From the NCBI RefSeq assembly GCF_001664485.1, contig NZ_CP013632.1:186001-250000 (forward strand): a stretch of 64,000 bases of DNA. The letters are read 5' to 3'. Positions 1 through 7,370 of the stretch are shown in pieces. Origin of the DNA: Rhizobium sp. N324 (GTDB lineage: Bacteria > Pseudomonadota > Alphaproteobacteria > Rhizobiales > Rhizobiaceae). Position numbers and translations under genes: made by a program. The notes below the pieces were generated by a model. It was not told the origin of the DNA. It worked only from the letters and a program-made list of their open reading frames with translations, and made no database searches. Every line of letters begins with the position of its first letter. Within the stretch, counting starts at the first letter, position 1.

Positions 1-1
1 T

Positions 2-31
2 TCGCGTTTGGCAAAAAGGCTCGGCATATGA
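2..31 (+). CDS. C-terminal tail of a DprE1-like FAD-dependent oxidase (partial)
   Basis: Only the last nine codons are in the window, reading SRLAKRLGI and ending in TGA that overlaps the ATG of the next gene (ATGA). The tail resembles the end of mycobacterial DprE1 (SDMARRLELL, from memory), and the next gene is a DprE2-like reductase, the usual partner. DprE1 oxidises polyprenyl-phospho-ribose to the 2-keto intermediate. The identification rests on nine residues plus context, so it is tentative; the sequence left of the window would settle it. Confidence 0.4.
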   Translation, partial: SRLAKRLGI

Positions 32-777
32 AGCGGATCGGCAAGACACTGCTCATGATCGGGGCGACCTCTGATATAGGCCGTGCGACGGCAAGCTATT
101 ATGGCGAGGCAGGCTGGGACATCCATTTGGCCGGACGGGCGCACGCGGCCGTCCAACGTGAAGCCAACGACATCGCTACGCGCACGGGCGCATCTGTCAC
201 GGTTCATGAGCTGGATATCCTCCAGACGGCTCGTTTCGAGGCCTTCCTCGGCGCCCTGTCACCTTTGCCTGACACGGTGATCTGCGTCGTCGGCGAACTT
301 GGTGAGCAGTCTCGGGCTGAAAAGGAGCTCGAATACGCCGCCATGGTCATGCGGACAAACTTCGAGGGGCCGGCTTTGCTCCTCGGTCTGCTGGCTGAGC
401 GATTTGCGGCGCGCGGATCGGGCACGATCGTGGGAACAAGCTCTGTCGCCGGCGATCGCGGACGGGCGTCGAACTACGTGTATGGCGCCGCCAAAGCCGG
501 CTTGACCGCGTTCTTGTCCGGCCTGAGGAACAGGCTGTCCCGTTCGGGGGTGCGCGTGTTGACCGTGAAGCCAGGCTTTGTTCGCACGCGGATGACGGAC
601 GGAATGAGGCTTCCGTCGCTTCTTACGGCCGAACCGCAGGAGGTGGCGCAAAAGATCTTCGCGGTCGCCGAGGGCGGTAGCCGCAGTGACGTGGTCTACG
701 TCAGGGGGATATGGCGACCGCTCATGACGGTAATCAGGTCAATCCCTGAGTCCATCTTCAAGAGGTTGCGGCTGTGA
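28..777 (+). CDS. SDR-family oxidoreductase, DprE2-like (polyprenylphospho-2-keto-arabinose reductase candidate)
   Basis: A 249-residue short-chain dehydrogenase. The N-terminal nucleotide-binding motif GATSDIG lies at residues 12-18, a catalytic Ser lies in GTSSVAGDRG near residue 139, and the Tyr-x3-Lys pair is Y152/K156 (YGAAK). The length matches DprE2 (about 254 residues), which reduces the keto intermediate to polyprenylphosphoryl-D-arabinose. It overlaps the preceding reading frame (ATGA) and the next gene (GTGA), so the genes are translationally coupled. The SDR fold is certain. The DprE2 role is inferred from length, the DprE1-like tail just upstream and the two GT-C-like proteins downstream. 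SDRs are diverse, so another keto-sugar reductase is possible. Confidence 0.75.
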   Translation: MKRIGKTLLMIGATSDIGRATASYYGEAGWDIHLAGRAHAAVQREANDIATRTGASVTVHELDILQTARFEAFLGALSPLPDTVICVVGELGEQSRAEKELEYAAMVMRTNFEGPALLLGLLAERFAARGSGTIVGTSSVAGDRGRASNYVYGAAKAGLTAFLSGLRNRLSRSGVRVLTVKPGFVRTRMTDGMRLPSLLTAEPQEVAQKIFAVAEGGSRSDVVYVRGIWRPLMTVIRSIPESIFKRLRL

Positions 778-2405
778 CGAAACCCACCAATCAGGCCGCC
801 TACGCAATCGGAGCCAGAGGTGGTGCCCACAGACGATCCGCAGCCTGGGTACGGCGGTTCCTGTCGGCGGAACTTGCAATCATCGTCGTCGCCCTGGCCT
901 GTGCAGCCATGCTCGCACTGCCGGGCAGGACCATCAATGCCGCCTTCATCAATGACGTTCTGATCTTTATCGACGGCGCGCATCGCATCGCCTGGGGTCA
1001 GGTGCCGAACCGAGATTTCCACACGGCGCTCGGGCCACTCGTCTTTTACATTCCGGCTGCGGGATACTTTCTGTCCGGAAATTTTGGAGCTGCCGTACCA
1101 CTGGGGATGGCGATCGTGCTCGTCGCTTTCATCCCCGCGATGATCCGCATCCTTGTGTCGCGTCTGGACACGTCTTTGGCCGCCGCACTCGGGATATTCC
1201 TTGTTCTCATTCTTGCAGCTCCGATCAATCTTGGCAGCTCCATCTGGTATCCTTCCTTCGCGATGTTCTATAACCGCATCGGTTGGGCCGCTCTCGGCCT
1301 GTTGCTGGTCATGTATCTGGCACCGCAGTCATCTAGCAGGCGCAATGATAGTGCCGATGCTCTCGCAGCTGCCTTTCTTCTGCTTGTCTCGTTCTACACC
1401 AAGGTGACCTACGGTCTTGCGGGCACCGGGATGATCCTCATCATTTTGTCGGATCGGCAGCAACGCCGCTGGGGCGTGACGGCTCTGCTGCTGACGGGAC
1501 TGGCGATGGTCGCCATCGAGTTCTTCTGGCGCGGAACTGCCCAGCACATCGAGGATCTGCGGGCGGCCGCCCGCGTCAGCGGTGGTCATGATGTCGGCAG
1601 CATTCTGAAAAATTTGCGCGAAAATATATCCGATCTCGCCGTATTCGCTGCCGTCGCTTCGCTCGCCATCTGGCAAAGCCGCAGCCTGCGAGATCTTTTC
1701 TTCTGTGGGTTTTGCTTAGGGGCGGGCGTCGCGCTCATCAATCAGAACGCCCACAGCTGGGGCATCATCACGCTCTATTGCGGGGCAACCGCGCTGGCCC
1801 AGAAGACGCCCTGGCTTCAACCGGGCCATGACGGCGGACCAGCAGGACGCTCAGCTCGTGCTGCGGGCGTCCTGCCGCTAATGGTTATCCTGTTCCTGTT
1901 GCCTCCGATCGTGCACCACAGCGCGGCCCTCGTCCTGCATACGGCCCTCGCGGCGGAGAAGGCGGGGCAGCCTCTCGGGCTGCCGCGATTTGCTGATGTC
2001 CGGGAAGTTGATCCGCCTGGCGGGGAGCCCGATTTCATCAGGCGCTACCTTGATGACATTGTCAGCGGTGGTGCGCTTCTCCAGTCTTTGCCGGTTCAAG
2101 CCGAAAGAGTTTTTGTCCTGGATTTCGCAAACCCATTTTCGGCCGGACTCGGCATTCGCCCGCCCGCCGGCGATACTGCCTGGCTTCACTGGAACCGCAA
2201 CATCAATCAAAGGTCTTACATCCCGCCGGACGTGCTCTTTGCCGACGTCAGGATCGTCATGGTGCCAAAGACAGGTATCAACAGCCTGCCGCTGCAGGAG
2301 CTATATGGCCCGTTCCTTTCGGCGAACTTCGATGTGGTGCGGAAGACATCCGAATGGACGGTTTACCAATGGCGCCAGGCAAAGGCGCAAAGTGAGGCAC
2401 GGTGA
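774..2405 (+). CDS. Polytopic membrane protein, putative GT-C glycosyltransferase (copy 1)
   Basis: A 543-residue protein with a GTG start overlapping the previous stop. It has about ten hydrophobic segments and a soluble C-terminal domain after roughly residue 390. The first extracytoplasmic loop carries DGAHRIAWGQVPNRDF from about residue 67, followed by GPLVFY. An acidic residue in the first loop with a 'G-x-x-P-x-x-D-F ... G-P' pattern is typical of GT-C enzymes that use polyprenyl-phosphate sugars. The C-terminal domain has DFANPFSAGL and PPAGDTAWLHW, both repeated in the neighbouring paralogue. Given the DprE-like genes upstream, transfer of a pentose such as arabinose to a glycan is a reasonable guess. 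I do not recognise a named family member. Confidence 0.6.
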   Translation: MTKPTNQAAYAIGARGGAHRRSAAWVRRFLSAELAIIVVALACAAMLALPGRTINAAFINDVLIFIDGAHRIAWGQVPNRDFHTALGPLVFYIPAAGYFLSGNFGAAVPLGMAIVLVAFIPAMIRILVSRLDTSLAAALGIFLVLILAAPINLGSSIWYPSFAMFYNRIGWAALGLLLVMYLAPQSSSRRNDSADALAAAFLLLVSFYTKVTYGLAGTGMILIILSDRQQRRWGVTALLLTGLAMVAIEFFWRGTAQHIEDLRAAARVSGGHDVGSILKNLRENISDLAVFAAVASLAIWQSRSLRDLFFCGFCLGAGVALINQNAHSWGIITLYCGATALAQKTPWLQPGHDGGPAGRSARAAGVLPLMVILFLLPPIVHHSAALVLHTALAAEKAGQPLGLPRFADVREVDPPGGEPDFIRRYLDDIVSGGALLQSLPVQAERVFVLDFANPFSAGLGIRPPAGDTAWLHWNRNINQRSYIPPDVLFADVRIVMVPKTGINSLPLQELYGPFLSANFDVVRKTSEWTVYQWRQAKAQSEAR

Positions 2406-3982
2406 CACAAGCATCGAGGGCGATGACGGAGAAAGATACACCGCGACCCGCCGTTAAGTTGAACTGGTGGTGTGCCGTTGTCCCCAGCATCGGATTGTTT
2501 CTTGCCGCCTTCCTGGCTCTGCCCGGCGCGACGGTCACAACCAAATACGTCAATGACCTTTTCGTTTTCCTTGATGGTGCCTATCGGATTGCGGCAGGGC
2601 AGGTGCCGAACGTTGATTTCCATACGTCTCTCGGGCCGCTCACATTCTATATCCCGGCGGTCGGTTACGCTTTGTCCGGTAGCATGGGGGCGGCGATGCC
2701 AGTGGGAATGTCTCTGCTGATCCTCCTATTTTCGCTTGTAGCCGCAGCAATCGTCGGCAGCCGGATGCATTGGGCGATTGGGCTGCCGCTGGCAACCTGT
2801 CTGCTTCTGGTGCTCGCGGCTCCTGCAAACCCTGGCGAACGGATCGGGGAACTCAGCTTTGCCATGTTCTACAACCGGATCGGCTGGGCGTCACTCAGTT
2901 TGCTGCTGGTTATGTACCTGCGCCGGTTGCCAGGCGCCTCAAACCGCAAAGGCGCGGACGCCACGTGCGCCAGCTTCCTCGTGCTGCTGATGCTTTACAC
3001 GAAGATCACATATGGAGTGGTGGGCGTCGCTTTTCTGATGTTCATGCTCTTTGACCGGCGCCAGATCGGCTGGGTGGCGCTCGCGTTTGGGATCATCGCT
3101 GCCAGCATCCTCGCGACGGAGACGCTCTGGGGCGGAGGGGTCAACTACCTCCTCGACATCAGTCTTGCGGGGAAGAACAGCGGCGGTCTCCCGACGATGA
3201 CGGCTATCGGTCACGTGGTACGGAGTAACTTCGTCGACCTTCTTGCTTACCTGGCTGTCGCCGTCATCCTTCTCATCCTGACGCCAACCTATCGGCATCT
3301 GCTCTTCGTGGGGTTCTGCATCACAACCGGGATCCTCCTGATCTCGCAGAACTTCCAATTCTTTGGGATTGTGACGCTTGGCGCGACCGCTGCCGTGTTG
3401 TCGGCATGTTTCTTTCGCGCAGAGCTTCCTTCCCGGTATGGAAGAGCGCGGATCGCCCTGCCGCTACTCTTAGCATTCCTGCTCACCCCGGCTGCGGTTG
3501 GTAATGCTGCGTCACTTGCCATCCATGCCTATTATGCCGCTGGCGGGCGAGGCGACGCTATTCCGCTGCCCGCCTTCTCCGGGGTCCGCCTGGTGAAGAT
3601 GTGGAGCGCCGGCCAATATGAATATTTCCAGGACTACAACCGAACGCTTGCCGACGCGTCGGCGGCTCTTTCGCAACTGGATGGGAAATCTCAGCGTGTC
3701 GCCGTTCTGGACTTCGTCAATCCATTTTCCGCCGGGCTGCGACTGACGCCGCCGGCCGGCGACAGTGTCTGGTATCATTGGGGGCGCACTCTTGGGCAGG
3801 AATATCATCCGGCGGCGGAAAAGATGTTTGCCGACGTGGACTTGATCCTCGATCCGAAGTGGCCCATCGAAATCTGGACAGGGAACGGCATGCGGGACAT
3901 CTATGCGCATTATATAGCCCGCCACTATGACCTCGTGCGGGAGACGGCGGATTGGCGCATTTATGGCAAAAAAGCTCCCTAA
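2402..3982 (+). CDS. Polytopic membrane protein, putative GT-C glycosyltransferase (copy 2)
   Basis: A 526-residue paralogue of the preceding protein, with a GTG start overlapping its stop by four bases. Shared landmarks are the first-loop motif DGAYRIAAGQVPNVDF near residue 58, GPLTFYIPAVGY, the AMFYNRIGW segment, and in the soluble C-terminal part DFVNPFSAGL and PPAGDSVWYHW. Conservation along the whole length shows a tandem duplication that has diverged substantially. Retention of the first-loop acidic motif in both copies argues that both are active, perhaps adding successive residues. No signal peptide other than the first membrane segment is visible. The acceptor is unknown. Confidence 0.6.
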   Translation: MTQASRAMTEKDTPRPAVKLNWWCAVVPSIGLFLAAFLALPGATVTTKYVNDLFVFLDGAYRIAAGQVPNVDFHTSLGPLTFYIPAVGYALSGSMGAAMPVGMSLLILLFSLVAAAIVGSRMHWAIGLPLATCLLLVLAAPANPGERIGELSFAMFYNRIGWASLSLLLVMYLRRLPGASNRKGADATCASFLVLLMLYTKITYGVVGVAFLMFMLFDRRQIGWVALAFGIIAASILATETLWGGGVNYLLDISLAGKNSGGLPTMTAIGHVVRSNFVDLLAYLAVAVILLILTPTYRHLLFVGFCITTGILLISQNFQFFGIVTLGATAAVLSACFFRAELPSRYGRARIALPLLLAFLLTPAAVGNAASLAIHAYYAAGGRGDAIPLPAFSGVRLVKMWSAGQYEYFQDYNRTLADASAALSQLDGKSQRVAVLDFVNPFSAGLRLTPPAGDSVWYHWGRTLGQEYHPAAEKMFADVDLILDPKWPIEIWTGNGMRDIYAHYIARHYDLVRETADWRIYGKKAP

Positions 3983-4104
3983 GCTGGAGCAGATCGTCGT
4001 ACGCGTGAAATGAACCTGGCAGTGCAGGAGGAGCGGCGGAATTCGCTTCATCACTCATTTCGCTGCGGACGCCAAAAACGGAAGATTCTAAGACGGCGGG
4101 CCGT

Positions 4105-4118
4105 GCGAAATATTTCGC
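4105..4118. repeat. Perfect 14-bp palindrome GCGAAATATTTCGC between convergent genes
   Basis: A perfect palindrome in the 209-bp gap between the GT-C pair (plus strand) and the cupin gene (minus strand). Flanking AAGACG and CGTCTT extend the symmetry imperfectly. It could belong to a two-way termination structure or be a protein site; there is no clear T-run. The rest of 3983-4191 holds nothing I can identify. Confidence 0.3.
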
Positions 4119-4191
4119 TCGCGTCTTGGCAGCCCCTGCTCGAAACGGCGCGTCTTGCCTGTCATGATTTTGCGGTGCGGCACGCGGATGG

Positions 4192-4680
4192 TTAGCGCCA
4201 CGCCTCAATGAGAAATCCCGACGATCCTTCAACGGGATCGGTAGCGGGTAAGGGTACTGCCGATATTTTGGACAGCATGTCGCTTGAAGCAGCCGATGTT
4301 TGAATGTCGGCATCCTGGCCGTCAGGGTAGGCGCCGATAACTCGGAAGTCAGCGGAGCAGCCGAGGTTTTGATGGCCTGTGCCGGCTGGCAATACCAAAC
4401 AATCTCCCGCCGCCACCGCCAGCGCCTGGCCGTCTGGGCCGCCAATCAGCAGCGTTGCGGTACCACGGGCGATTCCCAGCACTTCATGGGCGCCGGAGTG
4501 GAAGTGCTGGTAGTCGAACACACCGTTTGCCCAGATGCCTGTCCAGCCGTTCGCCGCGAAGCGTCCTTGGAAATCAATAGCCCCATCGTTGGCTACCAGT
4601 CCCCGGTAAAGCAATACAGGAAGGCGAGGATTGTTCGGGACCCAGTCGCTCGGCTGGAAAATTATTGTCTCGGTCTCCAT
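4192..4680 (-). CDS. Cupin-domain protein (YjlB-like)
   Basis: A 162-residue single-domain cupin. Cupin motif 1 appears as YQHFHSGAHEVLGIARG (two His and a Glu as metal ligands) and motif 2 as CLVLPAGTGHQ, giving the fourth His. It starts at an ATG with GGGAG six bases upstream. Its length and pattern match the YjlB-like cupins, whose substrate is not established. It stands alone, convergent with the membrane-protein pair and divergent from the imuA cassette. The sequence gives no regulatory or metabolic link to either neighbour. Confidence 0.75.
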   Translation of the reverse strand: METETIIFQPSDWVPNNPRLPVLLYRGLVANDGAIDFQGRFAANGWTGIWANGVFDYQHFHSGAHEVLGIARGTATLLIGGPDGQALAVAAGDCLVLPAGTGHQNLGCSADFRVIGAYPDGQDADIQTSAASSDMLSKISAVPLPATDPVEGSSGFLIEAWR

Positions 4681-5110
4681 GCGGAACTCCCAATTTTATT
4701 CATCGAGTGGCGCGACGACCCTGCCGCTAAGCCAGATGCTGATGTCCAACGATTTCGACGTGGTTACTATCGAACTCCGCCATAGTTTAACAAAACTAAC
4801 TTTGGCAGGCTCCAGCAGTTCCCTGTTCCAGCAAGTTGATCCCTGACCGGATGCCTTTGCTCGGTCTGCCGGGGCTCAAAAAGGCGGGCAGCTTTTAGCC
4901 GTACCCGACCACGCAGGATATCTTCGAGGAATTGGAGCGGCGCGGCATGCAGATATATTGATCGCGGCCAGCCGGGAGGTCGGACGCTCCCAGCTGCGAT
5001 CCAAAAAAAATTTCAATCCGGTCATCGAGTTGAATCCGCTCGGGAAATCCGCTGGTTACATCGATGCGCACAACTTAAGCGCGTTGAGTGCGCATTGACT
5101 CGTTGTCGGC
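4681..5110. other. Intergenic region upstream of the imuA cassette
   Basis: 430 bases between the divergent cupin and imuA genes. I see no supported gene. Short open stretches around 4850-4960 (for example a frame reading FEELERRGMQIY) could be a decayed coding fragment but match nothing I can name. The SOS operator lies just beyond its right end. Confidence 0.4.
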
Positions 5111-5114
5111 TTGA

Positions 5115-5129
5115 GAACAAATAGAGAAC
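5115..5129 (+). promoter_or_regulatory. LexA operator (GAAC-N7-GAAC direct repeat) for imuA-imuB-dnaE2
   Basis: GAAC at 5115-5118 and GAAC at 5126-5129 are separated by exactly seven bases (AAATAGA). This is the direct-repeat LexA box established for Rhizobiales. It lies 44 bases upstream of the imuA start codon, where SOS repression of this cassette is expected. It also argues against a TTG start at 5111, because the operator would then lie inside the coding region. Confidence 0.88.
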
Positions 5130-5164
5130 ATAACTGCACCTCTCAAGTAGAAACCGGTGCTCCG

Positions 5165-5170
5165 AAGGAG
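5165..5170 (+). promoter_or_regulatory. Ribosome binding site AAGGAG deciding the imuA start
   Basis: AAGGAG precedes the ATG at 5174 by three bases. It supports this start over the upstream in-frame TTG at 5111, which lacks a comparable site and would place the LexA box within the gene. Confidence 0.6.
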
Positions 5171-5173
5171 ATC

Positions 5174-5935
5174 ATGCCTACATCAGCCGCCATTTCGAAT
5201 GCTGTTCTGGATGAGTTGCGCGAGAAAATCGCCAGCCTGGAAGGTGCCGGTTCGCGCCGCCGCAGCGTCCTGCCGTTCGGTGTTGGTGAGATCGATGCGC
5301 AGCTGCCGGGAGGTGGCCTGGCCTTCGGTGCGCTGCACGAAGTCGCCGGCGGCGGAAACGGTGCCATCGACGGCGCGGCTGCGGCGCTCTTCATTGGCGG
5401 CATCGCTGCCCGCACCACCGGCAAGGTGGTCTGGTGTGTCACCCGCTTCGATCTGTTCTTTCCAGCACTTGCCCAGGTCGGACTTCACCCCGATCGCGTC
5501 ATCTTCGTCGAATGCGACAAGGAAGAGACGGTGCTCGCAAGCTTCGAAGAGGCTTTGCGCTATGGCGGCCTCGGCGCCGTCGTCGCCGAGCTGGTGCGCC
5601 TGCCGATGACGGCATCGCGCCGGCTGCAGCTTGCGGCGGAAAAGTCCGGCACATTGGGTCTGGTGATCCGCCGATGGCGGCGCCAGACGGAAGCCTCCGA
5701 TTTCGGCATCCCGACGGCCGCGGCGACCCGCTGGCGGATCTCGGTGCTGCCGTCCGAGCCGCTGCCCGTGCCGGGCCTCGGCCGCGCGCGCTGGCTGGCG
5801 GAACTCATGCGGGTCAGGGCTGGCGAGAGAGGGGAATTCACTATCGGAGCATGTGATGGCCAGGGTCGTATCTGTCTTTCTTCCGACGCTGCCGACCGAC
5901 CGGATCAGACGCGCCGATCCTTCGCTCAATCGTGA
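5174..5935 (+). CDS. imuA: ImuA, accessory protein of the SOS mutagenesis cassette
   Basis: A 253-residue RecA/SulA-like protein. ImuA works with ImuB and DnaE2 (ImuC) in error-prone translesion synthesis. The N-terminal half contains the family-typical stretch VLPFGVGEIDAQLPGGGL followed by FGALHEVAGG, a degenerate RecA-like nucleotide-binding region. The ATG at 5174 is chosen for its AAGGAG site and because the LexA box lies just upstream. The end of the gene overlaps imuB by about 80 bases in another frame, which implies translational coupling. Gene order imuA-imuB-dnaE2 under one LexA box is the classic arrangement in alphaproteobacteria. Confidence 0.9.
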   Translation: MPTSAAISNAVLDELREKIASLEGAGSRRRSVLPFGVGEIDAQLPGGGLAFGALHEVAGGGNGAIDGAAAALFIGGIAARTTGKVVWCVTRFDLFFPALAQVGLHPDRVIFVECDKEETVLASFEEALRYGGLGAVVAELVRLPMTASRRLQLAAEKSGTLGLVIRRWRRQTEASDFGIPTAAATRWRISVLPSEPLPVPGLGRARWLAELMRVRAGERGEFTIGACDGQGRICLSSDAADRPDQTRRSFAQS

Positions 5936-7370
5936 CACGCCGCTGGTGGTGATCGCCAGGAGTGGGTCCAAACGATGGGTGGCGGCGGCCGATCAGGCCG
6001 CTGCCAAACTGGGCTTGCGCGTCGGCATGCCGGCCGCCAAGGCGCAGGCGCTGGTCCAAGGGTTGACGATGATCGATGCCGATCCGGCGGCCGACATCGC
6101 GACACTTGAACGGCTGACGCTTTGGGCCCTGTCGCAATATTCTCCCGTCGTTGCCATGGATCCCCCTGATGGCATCGTCATGGACACCGAGGGCGCCGAC
6201 CATCTGCAGGGCGGCGAGGACCTGATGCTCTCCGGTCTCGTCAACCGCTTCCGCGGCCGCGGTCTCGCCGCGCGCGCGGCGATCGCCGATACGTGGGGTG
6301 CGGCGCATGCGCTCGTCCGATCCACGGATCGCCAGACTGTTATCATCCCGCGCGGCGCGACCGCCAAAGCGGTCAATCGTCTGCCGCTGTCGTCGCTGCG
6401 GCTGCCGGCCGAGATCGTCGGGAGCCTCAGAACCCTCGGCTTCGCCACAATAGGCGATCTGGCAGTGACGCCGCGGGCGCCGCTGACGCTGCGTTTCGGC
6501 CGGGAAGTCGGACGGCGCCTCGATCAGATGTTCGGCCGGCTCGCCGAGCCCATCGACCCGATCCGGCCGGCGGATCTCGTCGAGGTCCAAAAATCCTTTG
6601 CCGAACCGATCGGCGCACCGGAGACGATCGAGAAATATGTGGGCCGCCTGGTGCGGCAGCTTTGTCTGGAGCTCGAGAAACGAGGCCTTGGCGTGCGGCG
6701 CGCCGACCTCATCGTCCACCGCGTCGACAACACAATCCAGTCGCTTCGGGCGGGCACCGCCAAGCCCGCCCGAGATATCGCCTGGCTGACAAAACTTTTC
6801 CGCGACCGGATCGAGAAGATCGAGCCGGGCTTCGGCATCGAGAAGCTGAGCCTCGCGGCAATCGTCGCCGAACCGCTCGTTGAGGCGCAGTCGGCTTCCT
6901 CCCTGATCGAAGAACAGGTGACCGACGTGACGCCGCTCATCGACGTGCTGGGAAACCGCGGCGGTCAGCGGATTTTCCGTGTCGCGCCGGTGGCAAGCGA
7001 TGTCCCTGAGCGCAGTGTCCGGCGGATCGCACCGACGGCCGACGAAATCGGCGCCACCTGGCCGCTGCATTGGCCGCGGCCGTCGCGGCTCTTGCCGCAC
7101 CCGGAAGCGATCAAGGTGATTGCGCTTCTGCCCGATCATCCGCCGGTTTCCTTTACCTGGCGTGGCAACCGGCGCCGGGTGAAGCGCGCCGACGGCCCGG
7201 AGCGGATTTTCGGAGAGTGGTGGCAGAGCAGCTCCGAATGGGTCGCGGTTCGAGACTATTTCGTCGTCGAGGATGATGCCGGTGAGCGCTTCTGGATTTT
7301 CCGCTCCGGCGATGGCGTCGACGCCGACACTGGATCGCACCAATGGTTCCTGCACGGGGTGTTTGCCTGA
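5856..7370 (+). CDS. imuB: ImuB, catalytically inactive Y-family polymerase homologue
   Basis: About 504 residues. The N-terminus [19 protein letters not shown] is typical of ImuB, where the Y-family palm is kept but the catalytic acidic residues are missing. ImuB acts as an adaptor linking the beta clamp, ImuA and DnaE2. Starts at GTG 5853 or ATG 5856 are both possible; the ATG gives the usual MARV start. The 5' end overlaps imuA by 80 bases, and the stop overlaps the dnaE2 start (TGATG). A long open frame on the opposite strand is a codon-bias shadow. Confidence 0.9.
   Translation: MARVVSVFLPTLPTDRIRRADPSLNRDTPLVVIARSGSKRWVAAADQAAAKLGLRVGMPAAKAQALVQGLTMIDADPAADIATLERLTLWALSQYSPVVAMDPPDGIVMDTEGADHLQGGEDLMLSGLVNRFRGRGLAARAAIADTWGAAHALVRSTDRQTVIIPRGATAKAVNRLPLSSLRLPAEIVGSLRTLGFATIGDLAVTPRAPLTLRFGREVGRRLDQMFGRLAEPIDPIRPADLVEVQKSFAEPIGAPETIEKYVGRLVRQLCLELEKRGLGVRRADLIVHRVDNTIQSLRAGTAKPARDIAWLTKLFRDRIEKIEPGFGIEKLSLAAIVAEPLVEAQSASSLIEEQVTDVTPLIDVLGNRGGQRIFRVAPVASDVPERSVRRIAPTADEIGATWPLHWPRPSRLLPHPEAIKVIALLPDHPPVSFTWRGNRRRVKRADGPERIFGEWWQSSSEWVAVRDYFVVEDDAGERFWIFRSGDGVDADTGSHQWFLHGVFA

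Noticed and set aside
5111..5173. Upstream TTG start for imuA
   Set aside because: It would place the LexA operator inside the coding sequence; the ATG at 5174 has a clear AAGGAG site.
5841..7355. Long open frame on the minus strand opposite imuB
   Set aside because: It mirrors the codon bias of imuB, has no family resemblance and would overlap three well-supported genes. The same holds for long minus-strand frames opposite dnaE2 (7842-9299), giant gene 2 (46283-48043), the ABC exporter (52738-54057) and the first DegT gene (31679-32884).
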